From Bacillota bacterium (lineage in GTDB: Bacteria > Bacillota > Limnochordia > JAAZLZ01), in NCBI GenBank assembly GCA_012799075.1, contig JAAZLZ010000043.1:1-7011 (forward strand): DNA of 7,011 nt, written 5' to 3'. The notes below the pieces were generated by a model. That model ran no database searches. It was given only the letters and a program-made list of their open reading frames with translations, and was not told the DNA's origin. A program made the position numbers and the translations under genes. Shown here one piece after another: positions 1 through 5,503 of this stretch. Each line of letters starts with the position of its first letter. The stretch's first letter is position 1.

Positions 1-2
1 AG

Positions 3-137
3 TTGAAGAAAGAAGCGAAGTACGAGGGGCTGAACGCAAAGCAAATCGAGAAAGAGAAAATCAGGGATATGTTCGCTGGCTTTGGCGGCATGAAGAACGC
101 GCGGGATTACATCAAGTCAAAGACCAAAGGCAGCTAA
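3..137 (+). CDS. C-terminal end of an unrecognised protein (5' part outside window)
   Basis: An open frame enters from the left edge and ends at TAA (135-137), giving 44 residues. It is lysine- and glutamate-rich, with the stretch AKQIEKEKIRDMFAGFGGMK followed by a basic tail ending TKGS. This looks like a soluble, helical, charged C-terminus, with no membrane segment. I do not recognise the family. The coding assignment rests on the uninterrupted frame, its amino-acid composition and the tight tail-to-tail fit with the next gene: its TAA overlaps the TAG of the opposite-strand flavoprotein in a 4-nt CTAA. The true start lies upstream, so the first codon here is not a start. Confidence 0.6.
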   Translation: MKKEAKYEGLNAKQIEKEKIRDMFAGFGGMKNARDYIKSKTKGS

Positions 138-1039
138 CCGTCTAAGGTTCGGGACCTTTTTCGTAATTCCCTGATGTATTTGATCGCGGAGTTGCCGGCC
201 TTGGCGCCTTCCCCAACAGCCACGGCGATCTGCAAAAACCCCCCGGTACAGTCGCCGGCGGCGAAAACGCCGGGCACATTGGTTTTTTGATGGTGATCGA
301 CTTGGATGAATTCACCATTGCGTTCGAGTCCCAGGGCATTGGCGAAATCCGCGGAAGAAGCTTCACCCATGGCGACGAACAGTCCCCAGACAGTGCGCTC
401 ACTGCCATCGGCAAACCGGGCTTTAGTCAGGAAACCGTCACCTAGCAGCCGGGTGATCCTGCCATCAATGACATCTATCTTAGCATCTCCAAGTCTCCTT
501 TGGAAATCTTCATTCATGGTGGGCCTGTTCCCTTGGGTGCAGATGGCCACCAGGGGTGTATATTGCAGGAGCTCGAGGGCCTGGTTGGCGGCAAAGTTGC
601 CCTCACCTATGACGATGGTTTCCTTATTGCGAAAAAAGAAGCCGTCACAGCTAACGCAGTAAGAAACACCCCTGCCTTCGTAGTCGCGAAGGTTCTCGAT
701 GGAAGGTCGAGCCCGAGAAACGCCTGTGGCGATGATGACAGCCTGAACACTAATCTCCCTGGATTCTGTCTTAGCCAGGAAACCACCGTTTGCCTGCTGG
801 GCCACCGACAACACCCGTTCACAATGGATGTCGCTTCCGAAGCGCTTAGCTTGGGCTAGACCTCGTTCGATCAGCTCCTGGCCGGAAATGGTTTCGGCAA
901 AGCCAAAGTAGTTGTCAATATCGTAGTTGCCAGCTACCTTCGGTTGGCATCCCAGCACTAGGGTCTCGATGCCAGCCCGGCTGGCATAGATGGCTGCCGA
1001 TAGTCCCGCGGGCCCTGCGCCGATGACCAATAGCTTCAT
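134..1039 (-). CDS. Thioredoxin reductase-like FAD-dependent pyridine nucleotide-disulfide oxidoreductase
   Basis: This 301-residue protein has the length and domain order of low-molecular-weight thioredoxin reductases, which pass electrons from a reduced cofactor through FAD to a redox disulfide and on to thioredoxin in the cytoplasm. Visible landmarks are the N-terminal FAD dinucleotide fold (VIGAGPAGLSAA, GxGxxG at residues 7-12), the ATG motif (residues 105-107), the redox centre CVSCD (Cys128 and Cys131, then Asp132), a second nucleotide fold VIGEGNFAAN (from residue 143) and the C-terminal FAD motif AAGDCTGG (from residue 260). The HRR-type motif that normally follows the second fold and holds the NADPH 2'-phosphate is absent; CTQGNRP stands there (residues 167-173). 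NADPH use is therefore doubtful, and NADH or another donor is possible. The ATG start has AGGAGG six bases upstream. No thioredoxin gene adjoins it, so the electron acceptor is not established and trxB is not asserted. Confidence 0.9.
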   Translation of the reverse strand: MKLLVIGAGPAGLSAAIYASRAGIETLVLGCQPKVAGNYDIDNYFGFAETISGQELIERGLAQAKRFGSDIHCERVLSVAQQANGGFLAKTESREISVQAVIIATGVSRARPSIENLRDYEGRGVSYCVSCDGFFFRNKETIVIGEGNFAANQALELLQYTPLVAICTQGNRPTMNEDFQRRLGDAKIDVIDGRITRLLGDGFLTKARFADGSERTVWGLFVAMGEASSADFANALGLERNGEFIQVDHHQKTNVPGVFAAGDCTGGFLQIAVAVGEGAKAGNSAIKYIRELRKRSRTLDG

Positions 1040-1045
1040 GTTGCC

Positions 1046-1051
1046 CCTCCT
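1046..1051 (-). promoter_or_regulatory. Shine-Dalgarno site of the thioredoxin reductase-like gene
   Basis: On the minus strand this reads AGGAGG, six bases before the ATG at 1037-1039. The strong site fixes the start and places the FAD-binding GxGxxG at residue 7, as usual for the family. Confidence 0.8.
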
Positions 1052-1221
1052 GCTTCCCGATCGGCAAGTTGTCTTCGTGTGGCTTCCGATTAACTCCTAG
1101 GGCCCTGGCTGTAAGCCGAGCCACGGAATACGTTCTTAACATACACTCGAACTCGGCGAATAATTCATGTCAGGGATTCACTTCGAAGGACGGATCTTTG
1201 CTGGCTGACCCGGGTTTAAAC

Positions 1222-1230
1222 TGGTAAAAT
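1222..1230 (+). promoter_or_regulatory. Possible extended -10 promoter element
   Basis: TGG followed directly by TAAAAT forms an extended -10 element (TGnTAnnAT). No acceptable -35 hexamer is correctly spaced upstream; TTGCTG at 1198-1203 is 21 bases away. It could be a second, weaker start site for the rightward genes, or chance. Confidence 0.25.
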
Positions 1231-1286
1231 GGTATTGGTTTTAGGTGTCCATCGGTTGCTGCTGACTCGAGACGGCCGGGATGACG

Positions 1287-1315
1287 TTGCAAGGAACGGA
1301 TAATTTACGTACAAT
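1287..1315 (+). promoter_or_regulatory. Probable sigma-A-type promoter of the rightward gene cluster
   Basis: TTGCAA (1287-1292) and TACAAT (1310-1315) are separated by 17 bases. The -10 matches the TATAAT consensus at five of six positions and the -35 matches TTGACA at four of six. Transcription would begin near 1322, leaving a leader of about 95 bases before the TTG start at 1418. It is the best-spaced promoter seen in the divergent region. Confidence 0.6.
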
Positions 1316-1322
1316 AGAGGAG

Positions 1323-1390
1323 CTGGGTTTGTCCCCAGACCTGCAGGATAGGAATGGGACGGTGGCGAATATGACGGCGGGGATGCAGGT
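1323..1390 (+). other. Possible folded 5' leader
   Basis: Just after the predicted transcription start, CTGGG (1323-1327) can pair with CCCAG (1334-1338) across a 6-base loop. Further on, ACCTGCA (1339-1345) is the exact reverse complement of TGCAGGT (1384-1390), enclosing 38 bases. No known riboswitch class is recognised and there is no U-rich terminator tail, so regulation by this leader is only a possibility. Confidence 0.25.
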
Positions 1391-1403
1391 ACTAAGCTGT
1401 AGT

Positions 1404-1409
1404 GAGGAG
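1404..1409 (+). promoter_or_regulatory. Shine-Dalgarno site deciding the start of the CofE-like gene
   Basis: GAGGAG ends eight bases before TTG at 1418-1420. The longer reading would start at GTG 1409-1411, which begins inside this site and could not use it, so TTG 1418 is preferred. Confidence 0.65.
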
Positions 1410-1417
1410 TGCTTCGA

Positions 1418-2599
1418 TTGAATGGTCTACCATCATATATCGGACCGGCTGCCCTGGGCCTGAAAATGGGGGTTTTCCTGCCAGGGAGCGACTTGGTAGG
1501 TGACATAGTTGAAAGGACCAAAGATTGTGCGCGGGATGGCCTGATGGATGATGGTGATGTCCTTTGCATCACCGAGTCTGTGGTCGCCCGGGTGCAAGAC
1601 AACTTTGTGACCACCGACGAGGTGGCCGAAGAGGTAAAGAGAGCCCTAGGGGTTAGGGCCGGCTCGACCGTCGGCGTCTTGTTCCCGATTGTCAGTCGGA
1701 ATCGATTTTCCTTGGTCCTGGAAGGCATCGCCAAGGCGGTGCCCGGAGGGCAGGTTATTGTCCAACTTTCTTACCCTCGGGATGAGGTGGGGAACCAGAC
1801 CATCAATCCCAAACACTTGGAGAAGCTTAACCTGAAGGAGGACTACATTTCCTCTGAAGATTTAGATGGCTGCGCCTTTGTCCACCCGGTGACAAAAGTG
1901 GATTATGTGGCGTATTACAAGCAGATAATCCGGGATGAGGGGGCAACGCCCACAGTCTACTTTTCAAACAAGGCTACCCGGATCGCTGAGTTTGAGCCCG
2001 ACGGCATTGTGGTCGCGGAGGTCCATGATCGAAAAGAAACAAAGGCCCAGCTCGATGAAGTGTTTGCCAACTCGGTGACCCTTCAGGAGCTTTGCACCTC
2101 CGGCCACGGTTGGTCCGAATGGGGCCTGTTGGGAAGCAACAAATCCGCAGGCAATCGGCTGAAGCTGGCTCCCCGGGATGGGGACAGGATAGTCCGAGAC
2201 ATTCAAGAAAAAATCAAGGAAGCCACGGGCAAACAGATTGAGGTCATCATTTATGGGGATGGCGCCTACAAAGATCCAACCACGGGCATTTACGAACTTG
2301 CCGATCCCCAGCCGGTTTTTGCCGCGACGTGCGGCCTGCAAAATAGAATGCGGACGGGCTTGAAATACAAGTATTTGGCGGACATCTTGCATCTTGAAGG
2401 GAAGAACGAGGCGGAGATCGAAGCTGTCATTGAAAGCAAACGAGGGGACATGCAGCCCGATGACAGTGCCGAATCGGAGGGAACAACCCCTAGGCAATTG
2501 ACCGATGTGCTTGCCAGCCTGGCGGACTTGGTGAGCGGTTCAGCCGACGCAGGTACTCCCGTTGTGTTGATTAAGGGATTGACTTCATCGACGAAATAG
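1418..2599 (+). CDS. CofE-type gamma-glutamyl ligase family protein (coenzyme F420-0:L-glutamate ligase-like)
   Basis: The protein has 393 residues from TTG 1418. It resembles the F420 ligase family (CofE fold), which uses GTP and divalent metal to attach L-glutamate to coenzyme F420-0. Supporting segments are the N-terminal GLKMGVFLPGSDLVGDIVER, the characteristic strand DDGDVLCITESVVARVQ (residues 44-60), the SYPRDEVGNQTIN segment (residues 118-130) and VIIYGDGAYKDPTTGIYELADP near residues 277-297, which matches the late acidic/glycine motif of the family. Archaeal CofE proteins are about 250 residues, so this belongs to the longer (about 400-residue) version found in many Bacillota that lack evident F420 synthesis. 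No other F420 gene lies in the window, so its substrate may be something else. The last 50 residues are acidic, then serine- and alanine-rich, and look like an appended tail. It is the first gene after the predicted promoter; 58 bases separate it from the HAD gene. Confidence 0.75.
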   Translation: MNGLPSYIGPAALGLKMGVFLPGSDLVGDIVERTKDCARDGLMDDGDVLCITESVVARVQDNFVTTDEVAEEVKRALGVRAGSTVGVLFPIVSRNRFSLVLEGIAKAVPGGQVIVQLSYPRDEVGNQTINPKHLEKLNLKEDYISSEDLDGCAFVHPVTKVDYVAYYKQIIRDEGATPTVYFSNKATRIAEFEPDGIVVAEVHDRKETKAQLDEVFANSVTLQELCTSGHGWSEWGLLGSNKSAGNRLKLAPRDGDRIVRDIQEKIKEATGKQIEVIIYGDGAYKDPTTGIYELADPQPVFAATCGLQNRMRTGLKYKYLADILHLEGKNEAEIEAVIESKRGDMQPDDSAESEGTTPRQLTDVLASLADLVSGSADAGTPVVLIKGLTSSTK

Positions 2600-2642
2600 A
2601 GGGGCATGTCCATTCTTGCCTCCCGGATGGATTGAGGATGCC

Positions 2643-2651
2643 GAGAGGGGG
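2643..2651 (+). promoter_or_regulatory. Shine-Dalgarno site deciding the start of the HAD phosphatase gene
   Basis: GAGAGGGGG lies six bases before GTG at 2658-2660. A longer frame could begin at TTG 2616, preceded by AGAGGGG 11 bases upstream, but would add 14 residues before the first catalytic strand that HAD proteins usually lack. Confidence 0.55.
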
Positions 2652-2657
2652 AATGAT

Positions 2658-3311
2658 GTGGGAACGCTTTTTGTAGTCGACATTGATGGGACCTTGATCA
2701 AAGGCTCCGGTGGGCCCAGCTCCAATGCATTGATCGATTGTGTGCGGACTTTGTATGGAGTTGAGGGTCCCATCAATGTGGAAACGGTGGGACGGACTGA
2801 TAAATCCATTTTTGCCCAAATAATCGAGATGTACGGGGGCAGCCTTGAAGAGTTGGAAAAGACTTACTTGCGGGCGCTGGAGCTTTACTGGGCTAGGAGC
2901 CCCAACACCCTTCTTCCGGGGGCTAGGGAGTTTCTCATCAAAGCCCAAGAAATAGGCCATCGGTTGAGTCTCGGTACTGGCAACATGGAGCCAGCAGCTC
3001 GCTTGAAGTTGGAATATCACCAATTAAACTGTTTTTTCCCCGTCGGTGGTTTTGGCGAAGTGAGCAAGGATCGGGCTGAGGTTGTCCGCCGGGCTATTCA
3101 GGAAGCGAAAAGACACTATGAACAAGAGTTTGCCACCATTTGGGTGGTGGGGGACGCCCCTCCGGATATAGAAGCGGCGAAGGCTAATGGGGTCAAGGCA
3201 GCTATTGTGTCTACTGGCTGGTACACCCATGAACAGCTGCTAAAGTACGAGCCAGACCTTCTCTGCCCTGATTTGAACTCCCTTGGTGAAGTTGTCTTCC
3301 AGTCGGTCTAA
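2658..3311 (+). CDS. HAD superfamily hydrolase, phosphoglycolate-phosphatase-like
   Basis: The protein has 217 residues from GTG 2658. All four HAD motifs are visible: VVDIDGTL with nucleophile Asp8 and acid/base Asp10, SLGTGN (104-109) for motif II, Lys117 in RLKLEYH for motif III, and VVGDAPPDIEAA with Asp166 and Asp170 for motif IV, which binds magnesium. The residues between motifs I and II (about 15-95) form a helical cap of subfamily I type, which suits small phosphorylated metabolites. FPVGGFGE and the following DRAEVVRRA resemble the phosphoglycolate phosphatase/beta-phosphoglucomutase branch. Cytoplasmic, with no signal peptide. It sits between the CofE-like gene and the radical SAM gene, 26 bases before the latter, so co-transcription is likely. 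The substrate is unknown; a nucleotide phosphatase role is possible given the nucleoside hydrolase two genes on. An alternative start is TTG 2616 (231 residues). Confidence 0.85.
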   Translation: MGTLFVVDIDGTLIKGSGGPSSNALIDCVRTLYGVEGPINVETVGRTDKSIFAQIIEMYGGSLEELEKTYLRALELYWARSPNTLLPGAREFLIKAQEIGHRLSLGTGNMEPAARLKLEYHQLNCFFPVGGFGEVSKDRAEVVRRAIQEAKRHYEQEFATIWVVGDAPPDIEAAKANGVKAAIVSTGWYTHEQLLKYEPDLLCPDLNSLGEVVFQSV

Positions 3312-3337
3312 GCATCCTTGGAAATGGGGATTGGTCA

Positions 3338-4129
3338 TTGAAGGTTGGCATCGTCCAATGCAAGGATATCTTGGTGCCGTCAAAAATCCCCGGGATGGAT
3401 TACGCTCTCAATCCGTACACTGGCTGCAGCCACGGATGCAGTTACTGTTATGCCAGCTTTATGAACCGCTTTACCGGCCATCGGGAAACATGGGGCAGCT
3501 ACGTAGATGTCAAGGCAAATGCGGCGGACAGGCTTCAAGCCCAATTGCGGCGGCCCAAACAAGGTACGGTCTTGCTGTCTTCGGTCCCCGATCCTTATCA
3601 GCCGATTGAGGTTGAGTTTGGCATCACCCGTTCGTGTCTTCTATTGTTAGCTAAGGCCCATCTAAAGGTAAGCATCCTTACTAAATCGGACCTCATCTGT
3701 CGGGACATCGATGTTCTCAAGGATTTGCCCTCGATGGAGGTTGGTCTGACCATCACCACACCTTCCGATGCATTGAGTCGATTGCTTGAGGAGGGCGCTC
3801 CCCCTACCTCAATAAGACTTGGGGCCTTGTCTGCTTTGGCGGTGGCAGGCCTTAAGCCGTGGGTTTTTGTGGCGCCCCTCGGGCCGTACACCCACCCCGC
3901 CAAGGCCGAGGCTTTGTTTCAGATGATCGTTGATGCCGGTGCGAGCAGCATCATGGTTGACGGGTTCAACTTTTATCCGGCGGCCATCCGGCGGGTCACC
4001 AAACGTCTGCAGGGAGATCCCCGGCGCAGCCTATTTGCTCGGGCCCTTGCGAATCGGGATGCCTATTGGCAGGAGCTTGAAGACCTAGTTGCATCCCAAC
4101 GGCTCCCCATCGCCATCAGCTTGTGTTAG
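3338..4129 (+). CDS. Radical SAM protein of the spore photoproduct lyase-like family
   Basis: This 263-residue protein carries the radical SAM cluster motif CSHGCSYCY: Cys30, Cys34 and Cys37 should hold the [4Fe-4S] cluster that cleaves S-adenosylmethionine. The frame NPYTGCSHGC before it and SSVPDPYQPIE (81-91) after it are typical of the SplB-related branch (COG1533-like), many of whose members have no known substrate. It is shorter than true spore photoproduct lyase (about 340 residues), and I cannot identify the C-terminal hydrogen-donor cysteine of that enzyme; the only late cysteine is the final residue, Cys263. A DNA-repair role is therefore not claimed. The TTG start at 3338 has GGGGA seven bases upstream and gives MKVGIVQCKD. 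It follows the HAD gene by 26 bases, and its TAG stop lies 14 bases before the next start. Confidence 0.85.
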   Translation: MKVGIVQCKDILVPSKIPGMDYALNPYTGCSHGCSYCYASFMNRFTGHRETWGSYVDVKANAADRLQAQLRRPKQGTVLLSSVPDPYQPIEVEFGITRSCLLLLAKAHLKVSILTKSDLICRDIDVLKDLPSMEVGLTITTPSDALSRLLEEGAPPTSIRLGALSALAVAGLKPWVFVAPLGPYTHPAKAEALFQMIVDAGASSIMVDGFNFYPAAIRRVTKRLQGDPRRSLFARALANRDAYWQELEDLVASQRLPIAISLC

Positions 4130-4132
4130 GGC

Positions 4133-4139
4133 GGGGTGA
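4133..4139 (+). promoter_or_regulatory. Shine-Dalgarno site of the nucleoside hydrolase gene
   Basis: GGGGTGA sits four bases before ATG 4144. The longer frame from GTG 4123 would start inside the last codons of the radical SAM gene with no site in front of it and would add seven residues not expected before the first strand. Confidence 0.5.
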
Positions 4140-4143
4140 AACC

Positions 4144-5028
4144 ATGGAGACAGTGCCGATCCTATTGGATACCGATATCGGTTCGAGTATCGATGATGCG
4201 TTATGCCTGGCCTATCTGTTGGCCCATCCCCGCTGTGAGCTGCTTGGGATCACTACTGTCACGGGGGAGCCGAAGGAACGGGCCATGTTGGCTGATGCCC
4301 TGTGCAGGGCCGCGGGCCGAAAGGACATGCCGATCCATTGCGGCAGCGACCGGCCCATTCTGGTCGAACAGCGTCAGCAAAAAGCCGGACAGGCGAAAAT
4401 ACTGAGCAACTGGGACCATCGGGCGGATTTCGTCGAGAACACAGCTATTGCCTTCATGCGAGAAGTGATCCTCGCACGGCCAGGGGAAGTCACCCTGCTG
4501 GCCATCGGGCCATTGACCAATGTGGGACTCTTGTTTCGGCTCGATCCGAAAGTCCCTCGCCTGTTGAAATCCCTGGTGATGATGGCGGGGGTGTTCAGCT
4601 TTCCTAACGCACACGTCAGGTATCCACGGGAATGGAACGTTATGTTGGATCCCCATGCCGCTGCGATTGTCTACGGCACCTTGGGACTGGAGAATTTGTC
4701 CGTCGGTCTTGATGTGACCACCAAGTGTCAGCTCCCTGTCGACCTTTGCCAACAGCGACTGGCGGGGGGAGCTTTGGATCTGGTGGGGGACCTCATCCAG
4801 ATAGGGCGGCAAAGGCCGGTTCTCACATTCCACGACCCATTAGCGGCTGCGGCGATCTTTGCACCCGAGCTATTGGAGTATTCCCGTGGCACAATCGCCA
4901 TCGAGCTAAAAAGCGACCTGCTCACCGGTATGACCATCTGGGCTCCGAAGGCCAGCGGTCAAAGTCGAATAGCCATTGAAGTAGATGTGGAGGGGTTTTT
5001 TGAAGAGTACTTTACTATCATCAAATAG
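4144..5028 (+). CDS. Inosine/uridine-preferring nucleoside hydrolase family protein
   Basis: This 294-residue protein belongs to the calcium-dependent nucleoside hydrolases, which split the N-glycosidic bond of ribonucleosides into base and ribose in the cytoplasm. Landmarks in order are the N-terminal aspartate cluster LLDTDIGSSIDDAL (Asp9, Asp11, Asp17, Asp18), AIGPLTNVGLL (120-130), MMAGVF (146-151), EWNVMLDPHAA (163-173) and FHDPLAAAAIFAPEL (229-243), whose His230-Asp231 matches the catalytic histidine and metal-binding aspartate. The cluster has two extra residues compared with the common DPGxDDA form, and TTVTGEP stands where classical members have TVAGN. This suggests a divergent subfamily, so inosine or uridine should not be assumed as substrate. 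The length is slightly below the usual 310-320 residues. It is 14 bases downstream of the radical SAM gene and probably in the same transcript. A 73-base gap follows. Confidence 0.9.
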   Translation: METVPILLDTDIGSSIDDALCLAYLLAHPRCELLGITTVTGEPKERAMLADALCRAAGRKDMPIHCGSDRPILVEQRQQKAGQAKILSNWDHRADFVENTAIAFMREVILARPGEVTLLAIGPLTNVGLLFRLDPKVPRLLKSLVMMAGVFSFPNAHVRYPREWNVMLDPHAAAIVYGTLGLENLSVGLDVTTKCQLPVDLCQQRLAGGALDLVGDLIQIGRQRPVLTFHDPLAAAAIFAPELLEYSRGTIAIELKSDLLTGMTIWAPKASGQSRIAIEVDVEGFFEEYFTIIK

Positions 5029-5032
5029 AATG

Positions 5033-5058
5033 CCAGACTGGAAAGTAATTTAGTCTGG
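5033..5058 (+). repeat. Inverted repeat in the gap before the receiver gene
   Basis: CCAGACT (5033-5039) and AGTCTGG (5052-5058) form a perfect 7-bp stem around a 12-base loop, five bases after the nucleoside hydrolase stop. No T-run follows, only GGAATATGAT, so it is a poor intrinsic terminator. It could be an RNA stabiliser, an operator or chance. Confidence 0.35.
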
Positions 5059-5088
5059 GGGAATATGATACTCTATACAGGCCTAGAT

Positions 5089-5095
5089 GGGAGGG
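5089..5095 (+). promoter_or_regulatory. Shine-Dalgarno site deciding the start of the receiver gene
   Basis: GGGAGGG stands six bases before ATG 5102. An in-frame ATG at 5087 overlaps this site and has nothing suitable upstream, so 5102 is preferred. Confidence 0.7.
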
Positions 5096-5101
5096 TTGGT
5101 A

Positions 5102-5503
5102 ATGAAGAAAAGGACAATCCTGATCGTAGACAATGACCAATCCTTTGTGGAAGCAGCTAGGAACGTATTGGAAGTGGAGGGCTTTCAGGTCCTCACTGCG
5201 GCCAGTAGTCAGCAAGGCTTGGAGCATCTCCAAGAGAACTCTCCGGACTTGATCATCATGGACTTAGGTACTGATGATGGGGACGATGGGCTCCAGTTCT
5301 ATTGGGCCCTGCGAGGTGAAAAACCGAGCGACTTCAGCCATATTCCCCTCATTGTCGTGACTTTAGCATACAGCACGACCCTGCACAATTTCGCCCAGTA
5401 TGGATACGGCGAATTCCTGTCCATCGACGACCTCTTGTCCAAACCCATTGACGGCAAGGCCTTAACGGCCAAGGTCAAAGAGCATCTGCCCACCGCTTCT
5501 TAG
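5102..5503 (+). CDS. Stand-alone response regulator receiver domain protein
   Basis: This 133-residue protein is a single CheY-like receiver domain with no output domain. The acidic pair is Asp10 and Asp12 (ILIVDNDQ), the phospho-accepting aspartate is Asp54 (LIIMDLG), the switch threonine is Thr87 (VVTLA) and the conserved lysine is Lys114 (LSKPID). All phosphorylation residues are present, so it should be phosphorylated by a histidine kinase, none of which is in the window. The loop after Asp54 is unusually acidic (GTDDGDDG), and the segment between Thr87 and Lys114 is long (26 residues), with an aromatic-rich HNFAQYGYGEF stretch. Such small receivers act by protein-protein contact in chemotaxis, phosphorelays or degenerate signalling. 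It lies 73 bases after the nucleoside hydrolase gene, so it may have its own promoter. Its TAG stop overlaps the TAA of the opposite gene. Confidence 0.9.
   Translation: MKKRTILIVDNDQSFVEAARNVLEVEGFQVLTAASSQQGLEHLQENSPDLIIMDLGTDDGDDGLQFYWALRGEKPSDFSHIPLIVVTLAYSTTLHNFAQYGYGEFLSIDDLLSKPIDGKALTAKVKEHLPTAS

Larger units (their letters stand above)
1040..1417. other. Divergent intergenic region
   Basis: This 378-bp stretch separates the leftward flavoprotein gene from the rightward five-gene cluster. I see no convincing protein-coding gene in it; the antisense frames crossing it have no family resemblance. It holds a sigma-A-type promoter for the rightward genes (1287-1315), a weaker extended -10 candidate (1222-1230), a leader with short complementary segments (1323-1390) and a possible 16-codon leader ORF (1371-1421). 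No good promoter for the leftward gene was found by eye. Confidence 0.6.

Noticed and set aside
1040..1260. Promoter for the leftward thioredoxin reductase-like gene
   Set aside because: CTGACA and TATGTT on the minus strand are 24 bases apart, too far for a sigma-A promoter; no better pair was seen.
1216..1734. 172-codon minus-strand open frame covering part of the intergenic region
   Set aside because: Low-complexity serine/proline/threonine/arginine-rich translation typical of an antisense frame; it overlaps the CofE-like gene and would sit on the promoter.
1964..2497. 177-codon open frame on the minus strand
   Set aside because: Antisense shadow of the CofE-like gene, with no family resemblance.
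2571..3023. 150-codon minus-strand open frame
   Set aside because: Antisense of the HAD phosphatase, whose four catalytic motifs are on the plus strand.
4201..4833. 210-codon open frame on the minus strand
   Set aside because: It lies wholly inside the nucleoside hydrolase gene, its translation shows no recognisable motif, and the opposite strand has the clear family motifs.
5033..5058. Rho-independent terminator after the nucleoside hydrolase gene
   Set aside because: The 7-bp stem has a long loop and no T-run; it is kept only as an inverted repeat.
5064..5079. Promoter before the receiver gene (TATGAT at 5064-5069 or TATACA at 5074-5079)
   Set aside because: Neither -10-like hexamer has an acceptable -35 at 16-18 bases, so it is not listed as a feature.
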